In this document: positions 6,021-11,362 of the stretch, one piece after another
Numbering within the stretch: the first letter of the stretch is position 1
How the letters are laid out: every line of letters starts with the position of its first letter
Source: Bacteroidota bacterium
GTDB taxonomy: Bacteria > Bacteroidota > Bacteroidia > Flavobacteriales_D > JABDKJ01
DNA: 11,362 bases
Direction of reading: 5' to 3'
NCBI GenBank assembly: GCA_027621335.1
Contig: JAQCAN010000057.1
Location: 1-11,362, forward strand
The notes under the pieces: model-generated
What the model saw: only the letters and a program-made list of their open reading frames with translations
Database searches by the model: none
What the model was told of the DNA's origin: nothing
Made by a program: the position numbers and the translations under genes

Positions 6021-7020
6021 CTTTATATGTCTTGGGAATACGTCCCGTACGGATGCATTCGCTTCGTAAAGGCCTTCCTACGATGCGCTCTACCATTCTC
6101 CCTATCTCAAGGAGACGGTCCAGATCAAGACCGGTGTCTATCCCCATCTCATCCATCATCACGGCCATATCTTCAGTGGTCACGAGCCCAACTATGTTAG
6201 GATCCTTGTAATAGTATTCCCCAGTCCCGGCTACGGGAACGCCATCCACGAAATTAGCCGGCTGCCCTCCGATGCCTCCCATGGTGGATTCATAATGGGT
6301 CATTCCAGCTTGCAAGGCGGCCAGCACATTGGCCAATCCCCATCCCCGGGTTGTATGGATATGTACGATATGCTTGGATGGATCGGGCAACTTGTCCATG
6401 AGCATAGAGAAATATCTGTAGATACGATCAGGCGAGGCGGACCCATCATGGTCGGCATGCTCGATGTCCGTAGCGCCAATGTCCAGCCAGCGTTGGGCGA
6501 ACTCCACTGCCTTATTCATGTCCGTTGGACCCTCTATGGGGCAGCCCCAGATGGTGCTCACCGTGCCATTCACTTTGATACCCGCATCTGTGGCCCTCTT
6601 GATGTAGTCTTCACTCATCTTCCAATATTCAGCGAGGCTGAGTCCACTGTTGGTGAACTGATGGGATTCACTGGTGGACACCATGAGCAGGATACGGTCA
6701 GGTCCGAAACCGTCTTGCTTTGCCCTGATAGCCCGCTCCACAGCCTTTTCTCTAATGGTGACCGCAGTTAGGCAGACATCATCCAAACGGCCCTTGAGCT
6801 TTTTGCTCGTTCGGATTCCCTTCATGACCTCATCCGCATCCCTGAACTGGGGCATTCCCATCGGGTTGCCCAGATTGGTGATCTCCAACTTCTTGAATCC
6901 TGCAAGAATGAGTTCTTCCGCCAACCAGATCTTTGCTTCAGTTGGGATGAATCGTTCTTCGTGTTGGAACCCATCACGGACGGTGATATCTCCTAGGCTG
7001 ACTTTCTTTGGGTAATTCAT
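6016..7020 (-). CDS. HMG-CoA-lyase-like (DRE-TIM/HMGL family) enzyme lacking the catalytic Cys
   Basis: The 334-residue protein is a DRE-TIM metallolyase-superfamily barrel (COG0119), the group that includes HMG-CoA lyase, isopropylmalate synthase and pyruvate carboxyltransferases. RDGFQHEE (15-22) gives the catalytic Arg15/Asp16 pair, Glu46 lies in LEITN, and HIH (220-222) supplies metal-binding histidines. SESHQFTNSG (117-126) and the 'WGCPIEGP' segment also follow HMG-CoA lyase order. In true HMG-CoA lyase a glycine-rich loop carries the catalytic cysteine (Cys266 in human, GLGGCPYA). Here the loop reads GGIGGQPANF, with Gln253 in its place, and about 15 residues are inserted before TTEDM. 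The reaction is therefore probably a related C-C bond cleavage or condensation on another substrate, and leucine catabolism should not be assumed. No branched-chain catabolic genes adjoin it. The ATG at 7020 fits the family's N-terminus. It is divergent from the SGNH lipoprotein gene, with 146 bp between the starts. Confidence 0.85.
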   Translation of the reverse strand: MNYPKKVSLGDITVRDGFQHEERFIPTEAKIWLAEELILAGFKKLEITNLGNPMGMPQFRDADEVMKGIRTSKKLKGRLDDVCLTAVTIREKAVERAIRAKQDGFGPDRILLMVSTSESHQFTNSGLSLAEYWKMSEDYIKRATDAGIKVNGTVSTIWGCPIEGPTDMNKAVEFAQRWLDIGATDIEHADHDGSASPDRIYRYFSMLMDKLPDPSKHIVHIHTTRGWGLANVLAALQAGMTHYESTMGGIGGQPANFVDGVPVAGTGEYYYKDPNIVGLVTTEDMAVMMDEMGIDTGLDLDRLLEIGRMVERIVGRPLRSECIRTGRIPKTYKG

Positions 7021-7166
7021 TGTGCGAAAAAGGGTGTAAGTTTAATAAACGCATCTGTCACTAAGTGTATCCCTCCTTTTCCTTTCTTCAATCCGTTCCA
7101 TTGAGAGTGAGACTACGCAGCAAAGAAAAGGAGACAACTTTTCATTCCAATCGTTGTCTTGAAGTC

Positions 7167-7850
7167 ATGAGAACAATTGTGTTCATAGGGGGGTTGTTGC
7201 TCTTGACCTTGTCGTCTTGTAAGAAGGAGGTGGCCAATGGACCTGTAGTAGTTTATTCCAGATCCTTTCTGGCCTTGGGCGATTCTTACACCATCGGTCA
7301 AGGCGTCCAGACATCTGAAAGATGGCCTGTACAGCTTCAGGAGCGTCTCATTGCCTTGGGTTTGAGCGTGGATTCCCTCAACATTATCGCACAGACCGGC
7401 TGGACCACTGCCAATCTGCAGAATGCCATAGACCAGCAGGAATTGGTGGGTTATGACATGGTATCACTGCTCATCGGGGTGAATAATCAATTCCAAGGGC
7501 TCTCGATCCAGCAGTTCCAGTCGGAATTCGATTCGCTGCTTGCTCAAGCCATTGATTTCGCCAATGGATCTGAGAATGTCTTCGTGGTGTCCATACCGGA
7601 TTATGGCGTGACTCCTTTTGGAGCTTCCAATTCCGAATTCATCGCCCAAGAGATCGATGAGTACAATGCCGTCATCTCGGACCGATGCGCATCCGAGGGT
7701 GTTCCATTTCTGGACGTGACCACCATTTCCAGGGTACTTGGAAGTTCATCGGGAGCTTTGGCTGCCGATAATCTTCATCCCAGCGGCTATCAGTACCAAC
7801 TTTGGACGGAGGAGATTCTGCCTATAGCTTTGGGCATATTGCAAGACTGA
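7167..7850 (+). CDS. SGNH/GDSL-family hydrolase, lipoprotein
   Basis: This is a secreted esterase or lipase of the SGNH fold. From the ATG at 7167 the 227-residue product starts with a lipoprotein signal peptide whose lipobox LSSC puts the acylated cysteine at position 18, so the enzyme should be membrane-anchored on the periplasmic or outer face. The family blocks are all present: block I ALGDSYT with nucleophile Ser40, block II TGWTT with Gly78, block III IGVNNQ with Asn106/107, and block V DNLHPSG with Asp201 and His204. The reading frame extends back to a GTG at 7065, but that would bury the signal peptide 34 residues inside, so the ATG is preferred. An AAAGGAG lies about 30 bp upstream, too far to serve as its ribosome site. 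The substrate is unknown; acyl esters, acetylated polysaccharides or lysophospholipids are all possible. Confidence 0.9.
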   Translation: MRTIVFIGGLLLLTLSSCKKEVANGPVVVYSRSFLALGDSYTIGQGVQTSERWPVQLQERLIALGLSVDSLNIIAQTGWTTANLQNAIDQQELVGYDMVSLLIGVNNQFQGLSIQQFQSEFDSLLAQAIDFANGSENVFVVSIPDYGVTPFGASNSEFIAQEIDEYNAVISDRCASEGVPFLDVTTISRVLGSSSGALAADNLHPSGYQYQLWTEEILPIALGILQD

Positions 7851-7894
7851 TCGGTTATCCTACTGCGGTCCCTAAAAATCCATTTCTTCACAGC

Positions 7895-8239
7895 ATGGGT
7901 CAAAGTGCAATAGCCGCGGGTCATGAATCGACCTTGGAGTCGGCTGAGGAGATTCTTCGTTTGGGCGGAAATGCCTTCGATGCAGCTATCTCCAGTTTGG
8001 AACATAGGGAAGTCAGAATAAGGGCCTTTCCTAATCCCACTGATAGCAAGGTCATGGTTGAATCCGATCAGCTCGGAACAGAAGAGATACGCTTGTTGGA
8101 TCACATTGGTAGGGATCTCTCAGGCTTGGTCGAGGTCATGCGAATGAGCGACACTCAAGTTCAGTTGGATATGGTCCGATTACCCGCTGGGGTCTATCTA
8201 CTATCCGTAGGGACTAGTTCACTGAGGATATTGAGGTAA
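7895..8239 (+). pseudogene. Composite remnant: gamma-glutamyltransferase N-terminus joined to a T9SS sorting domain
   Basis: From ATG 7895 the frame encodes 114 residues of two unlike parts. Residues 1-34 (with SAIAAGHESTLESAEEIL and LGGNAFDAAIS) match the opening of gamma-glutamyltransferase-family proteins, which typically read 'IAAGH..T...G..IL..GGNA.DA'. Residues 35-114 form a type IX secretion C-terminal sorting domain (type A): FPNPT near its start, IRLLDHIGRDL in the middle and LPAGVYLLSV before the basic end LRILR. The roughly 500 residues of the transferase, including its autocatalytic threonine, are missing, and so is any signal peptide, without which a T9SS cargo cannot reach the periplasm. 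An in-frame deletion that fused the start of one gene to the end of another, or a gutted two-part gene, explains this best. An upstream TTG at 7802 keeps the frame open but overlaps the SGNH gene and adds no signal peptide. The remnant ends 24 bp from the convergent peptidase gene. A small expressed protein cannot be excluded. Confidence 0.7.
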
Positions 8240-8263
8240 TGGAGAAACGAGGATTAGCAAAAA

Positions 8264-10486
8264 TCAAAAAGTATGAATAGATGGCAAAAGGTATGGTACT
8301 GGCTCTTTTGGAGCTTTGACGAGCTGCATCTCCTTGATCAGGTTTTTCGCTCCGGCATATTTATCGATGACGAAGAGCACATAGCGGATATCCACGGAGA
8401 TGGTCCTCTGCAACTCAGGTTCGAAGGCGATATCTCCACTCATTGCTTCCCAGTTCCCGTCAAAGGCTAGCCCGATGAGTTCACCTTTACCGTTAAGTAC
8501 CGGACTTCCTGAGTTACCTCCGGTGATGTCGTTGTTGCTGATGAAACAGACGATCATCTCTCCATTCTCATTAGCATAGTCCCCGAAATCCTTGGACTCT
8601 ATAAGTTCCTTCAATTTGGCTGGAACGATGAACTCCTCATTGCTTGGGTCCTCCTTTTCCAAGATGCCATCCGTTGTGGTCACGAAATCATAGCGCATCC
8701 CATCGGCAGGGACATAGTCTCCCACTTTGCCATAGGTCAAACGCATGGTGGAATTCGCATCAGGATAATAGGCTTTGTCGGCATTCATCTCTCTCAGGCC
8801 TGCGATTAGCAATCGGTATCCCTTTTCCATCATCTCTTCGTAGACACCAATTTCTTGTGCGAGTGTCCCTGTGTAAAGGTCAAAATAGATCTGCTTGATG
8901 GCTTGGAAGGCTGGGTCGGCCTCCAATTGCTTCAATGTTGGCGCAGCCAGGAAAGCATTGACTGTAGCTTCAGATCGGAAAAGAGACTTTTCGAACATCT
9001 TGTCGACATACTTCGTCCAATCTCCTTTGTACTTCTTCTTGGCATCTTTCAGGAACTGAGGATGGTAGATCTCTGCAACATTGTCACTGTACATCTCGAA
9101 CATCCTGGCGGTCACTTTCTTATCGGTACCAAGATTGTAATCCTTGAAATGGCCTTCGGCACGGTTGGCCAAAATGGCCTTGGCGCCCTCTATAGCATTC
9201 ATGTCATCAGGATTCTGCAGGGCAAGGGATAGTCTATACCCTCTGATGGCCAAGGTCAATATCTCGGATCCGAAGGCTGCCTCTTCCACGTAAGTCATAG
9301 GCAACACGAAAGGTCGTGAACCTAAATAACCATTCTTCAAAAGGTCAGTGGCCTCCCCATAGGTCTCCACTCGCTTTGGATCCTTGGCCACCCAAGCATT
9401 GAATTCGTTTTCCTGCTTCAACTTCTTGTCATAGACCTTAAGGCGTTTCAGACCTCGGCTCTGACCTTGGAAATACTTCCAATAGTTACTGACACCTGCA
9501 TACTTGGAGGCATACTTGATTCTCACGGCTGCATCTGCGTCCATGTCCTCCTTCATCAATCTGAGTTTCTCTCCCCTGATCTCAACACGGGTCGGCTGTT
9601 CTATGTCGAGTGCCTCCTTCACCCCATAGGAGGATAGATAGCGGTCTGTGCTTCCAGGGAAACCAAGGATCATAGCGAAGTCATCATCTTGCACACCATT
9701 CATGGATATAGGGAGGAAATGTCTAGGGGCGTATGGCACGTTGTCCTCGGAATAATCAGCAGGGTTACCTTCAGCATCAGCATAAACTCTCAGCAATGAG
9801 AAATCACCTGTATGGCGAGGCCACATCCAGTTATCTGTATCTCCTCCGAATTTCCCAATACTGGATGGAGGAGCGCCCACCAGCCTAACATCTTTGTATG
9901 TGATGTAGGTAAAGGCGTAGAACTCATTGCCACCAAAAAAACTCTTCACGTCCACATCATACTTCCCATCTTGTGATAGTTCTTGAGAAATCTCTTGGCT
10001 CAGTTTCCTGATGACCGCGTTTCTTTCTCCCTCTGGCATCCCTGTGGTCAATTGGTCATTGACACGAGTGGTGACATCATCGATTCGGACGAGATAGCTG
10101 ATGACCATCCCTTCCACTGGTAGCTCTTCCTTTTTGGACATGGCCCAGAATCCGTCTGTCAGGTAGTCATTCTCCACAGAGCTATGCGATTGGATAGCGT
10201 CATAAGCACAGTGATGGTTGGTCAATGTCAGACCTTCTGCAGAAATCATCTCCACCGTACACATTCCATAGTTCATGCGTCCTATGGCATCTTTCACTGA
10301 GGACTGATTTATGCTGTAGATGTCCTCCGCTGAAAGCTTCAGACCTAGACCCTTCATTTCAGCTTCATTGATCTTCTTCAACATATTCAACATCCACATG
10401 CCTTCGTGGGCATAAAGGCCTTGCATGCCTAGCAGTAGTCCTAGGGACAGAATGACTATTCGTTTCATGATGGGTTTATTATTCAT
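8264..10486 (-). CDS. S46-family dipeptidyl-peptidase, DPP7 type
   Basis: This is a periplasmic serine exopeptidase that removes dipeptides from the N-termini of peptides, feeding amino-acid uptake. A signal peptide (MKRIVILSLGLLLGMQGLYA from Met7, cleavage probably before HEGMW) begins the 740-residue product. The chymotrypsin-like catalytic residues are the His in NHHC (90-93), Asp228 in NWMWPRHTGDF and Ser659 in GGNSGSPV. In this family the residue 18 positions after the nucleophile separates DPP11 (Arg673 in P. gingivalis, acidic P1) from DPP7 (Gly, hydrophobic P1). Here it is Gly677 in FDGNWE, so DPP7-like specificity is predicted. The length is normal for the family and no catalytic residue is missing. 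The frame starts at ATG 10486; ATG 10468, directly before the signal peptide, may be the true start. It follows the DUF6438 lipoprotein gene by 15 bp, probably in the same operon. Confidence 0.94.
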   Translation of the reverse strand: MNNKPIMKRIVILSLGLLLGMQGLYAHEGMWMLNMLKKINEAEMKGLGLKLSAEDIYSINQSSVKDAIGRMNYGMCTVEMISAEGLTLTNHHCAYDAIQSHSSVENDYLTDGFWAMSKKEELPVEGMVISYLVRIDDVTTRVNDQLTTGMPEGERNAVIRKLSQEISQELSQDGKYDVDVKSFFGGNEFYAFTYITYKDVRLVGAPPSSIGKFGGDTDNWMWPRHTGDFSLLRVYADAEGNPADYSEDNVPYAPRHFLPISMNGVQDDDFAMILGFPGSTDRYLSSYGVKEALDIEQPTRVEIRGEKLRLMKEDMDADAAVRIKYASKYAGVSNYWKYFQGQSRGLKRLKVYDKKLKQENEFNAWVAKDPKRVETYGEATDLLKNGYLGSRPFVLPMTYVEEAAFGSEILTLAIRGYRLSLALQNPDDMNAIEGAKAILANRAEGHFKDYNLGTDKKVTARMFEMYSDNVAEIYHPQFLKDAKKKYKGDWTKYVDKMFEKSLFRSEATVNAFLAAPTLKQLEADPAFQAIKQIYFDLYTGTLAQEIGVYEEMMEKGYRLLIAGLREMNADKAYYPDANSTMRLTYGKVGDYVPADGMRYDFVTTTDGILEKEDPSNEEFIVPAKLKELIESKDFGDYANENGEMIVCFISNNDITGGNSGSPVLNGKGELIGLAFDGNWEAMSGDIAFEPELQRTISVDIRYVLFVIDKYAGAKNLIKEMQLVKAPKEPVPYLLPSIHTF

Positions 10487-10501
10487 TGTATTAATTGTGA
10501 A

Positions 10502-11089
10502 TCAGTAATCTCCCTTGACGGCTTTCCATTTGGTATCCTTGAAAAGCACTTCGATGCCTTCGGCCATTTGGATCAATGACTCAGGTACATTGGTCCTTGC
10601 GACAATGCGCTTGTTGATGCCCAAGGCATCCACCCTGAATATCTTGGCAGGGAGATCCATGATATTCTCGTTGTCATAACTATCGTTCAGGCTGAAATAA
10701 TCAGCTTCATTCACCAATTGATAAATGGTGTTCAGGTCCTCTGCATTGATGTGGGTGTAGAAATAACCCATGTACTCCACGAAATTCACGCCTTGATAGG
10801 TGGTATATCCACTCTCATAGACTTTGATTTTGAAGACGGGGCATCTTCCAAAACAAGGCGTCCGTTCATAGCTTAGGAGTAGGCTGTCATTGGGGACCAT
10901 TCTTACCGGATCCACAGGAGCCATTTCAACTTCACTTTCTGAAGAGGTATGTTCATTCGCAGAGCCACCTTGCTCTGTTTTGATCTCTGCCCGCTTGGCT
11001 TTGAGTTCTTCTCTGTCGGCTTTATGCTTCTGGAACACTGAGCAAGCGCTCATCATGACCATAAGGAGGGCAATGGAAAGGGCTCTCAT
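10502..11089 (-). CDS. DUF6438-domain lipoprotein
   Basis: The 195-residue product has a short lipoprotein signal peptide ending in MMSAC, with the acylated cysteine at position 16. A charged, probably helical stretch follows (about 20-40, rich in Lys, Glu and Arg), then a Ser/Glu-rich linker and a C-terminal domain from about 68. That domain shows the DUF6438 hallmark TPCFGRCPVFKIKVYESG, with Cys79 and Cys83 four residues apart and perhaps disulphide-linked in the periplasm, followed by TTYQG. The biochemical role of DUF6438 is not known to me. Its start overlaps the yidC stop as ATGA, so it is probably translated by coupling with the membrane insertase. Co-expression hints at an envelope role but does not prove one. 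Confidence 0.8.
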   Translation of the reverse strand: MRALSIALLMVMMSACSVFQKHKADREELKAKRAEIKTEQGGSANEHTSSESEVEMAPVDPVRMVPNDSLLLSYERTPCFGRCPVFKIKVYESGYTTYQGVNFVEYMGYFYTHINAEDLNTIYQLVNEADYFSLNDSYDNENIMDLPAKIFRVDALGINKRIVARTNVPESLIQMAEGIEVLFKDTKWKAVKGDY

Positions 11090-11362
11090 CTTGGCTTGTA
11101 TCCGCGTTGTTTGGCTGCATCTTCCAAGCGTTGCTGGAACTTGGATTTCTTCAGCGGTTTTTTCTGATTGGACTTGATCTTCGCCAGAAGTTTGTCCTCA
11201 TCGATGATGAAATTCTTTATCACCAACATCTGCACTATCGTGAAAAGGTTGGCCAAGAGATAGTAATAGCTCAACCCGGAGGCAAAACTATTGAAGAAGA
11301 ACAGCATCATCACAGGGAAGATGTACATCATGGTCTTCATGTTGGGCATACCAGGCTGGCCA
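11086..11362 (-). CDS. yidC: Membrane protein insertase YidC (C-terminal part, truncated by window edge)
   Basis: YidC/Oxa1 proteins insert and fold inner-membrane proteins with or without SecYEG. Only the last 91 residues lie in the window; the frame continues past the right edge, so the first internal Met is not the start. What is visible is the conserved MKTMMYIFPVMMLFFFNSFASGLSYYY region, which covers a late membrane helix and the typical 'F....ASGL.YYY' signature. A last helix follows (LANLFTIVQMLVIKNFI) and then a strongly basic tail rich in Lys and Arg, which in this family contacts the ribosome. The stop overlaps the start of the DUF6438 lipoprotein gene as ATGA. Confidence 0.92.
   Translation of the reverse strand, partial: GQPGMPNMKTMMYIFPVMMLFFFNSFASGLSYYYLLANLFTIVQMLVIKNFIIDEDKLLAKIKSNQKKPLKKSKFQQRLEDAAKQRGYKPR

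Noticed and set aside
6295..7015. Plus-strand frames of 158 and 113 codons opposite the HMG-CoA-lyase-like gene
   Set aside because: They mirror the codons of a conserved TIM-barrel gene on the minus strand. Their translations are low in hydrophobic order and resemble no family.
7040..7050. GTTTAATAAAC palindrome between the divergent lyase-like and SGNH genes
   Set aside because: It is short and AT-rich. It could be part of a shared promoter region, but no -33/-7 pair can be placed with confidence on either strand.
7790..8104. A minus-strand frame of 104 codons across the SGNH end and the composite remnant
   Set aside because: The plus strand of the same bases encodes recognisable transferase and T9SS motifs, and the minus-strand translation shows none.
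8855..9232. A 125-codon plus-strand frame opposite the S46 peptidase gene
   Set aside because: The minus-strand frame is a complete, conserved peptidase with all catalytic motifs, so this frame is a shadow.

Overview
The window looks like a chromosomal segment of a marine- or freshwater-type member of the Bacteroidota, probably order Flavobacteriales. The support is indirect but consistent: a CXXXY-type CcmE beside a very long CcmF, an S46 dipeptidyl peptidase, a type IX secretion (T9SS) C-terminal sorting domain, a GIN/DUF2807 protein, a DUF6438 lipoprotein, and the C-terminus of a YidC whose sequence resembles the Bacteroidota form. Base composition looks moderate, near 45-50% GC by eye. 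I see no tRNA, rRNA, CRISPR array, insertion sequence or prophage gene, and no gene-free stretch longer than 300 bases.

Left part (1-5234). The last 48 codons of an unrecognised plus-strand gene end 6 bp from the convergent ccmF. ccmF and ccmE form a minus-strand cytochrome c maturation pair: ccmE, the heme chaperone, comes first, with ccmF, the heme lyase, 4 bp behind it. A Rho-independent terminator at 3506-3537 separates them from an upstream operon. That operon holds an ECF sigma factor and, overlapping it by ATGA, a single-pass membrane protein with a C-terminal GIN (DUF2807) domain built on AGSG repeats. The layout is that of a sigma/anti-sigma pair.

Middle part (5355-8239). Two minus-strand genes follow: a two-CBS-domain protein with a perfect 6+3+6 palindrome just upstream of its start, and an HMG-CoA-lyase-like TIM-barrel enzyme that lacks the catalytic cysteine of true lyases. 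Divergent from the latter is an SGNH/GDSL esterase lipoprotein on the plus strand. After it lies a short composite reading frame that joins the first ~34 residues of a gamma-glutamyltransferase-like protein to a complete T9SS sorting domain. It is best read as the scar of a deletion.

Right part (8264-11362). A minus-strand operon runs yidC (C-terminal part only), a DUF6438 lipoprotein overlapping it by ATGA, and a DPP7-type S46 dipeptidyl peptidase 15 bp further on. The common theme is envelope biogenesis and periplasmic proteolysis.

I found no clearly new multi-gene system. The strongest leads are the composite gamma-glutamyltransferase/T9SS reading frame, the ECF sigma/GIN-domain pair, the cysteine-less HMG-CoA-lyase homologue and the CXXXY form of CcmE.
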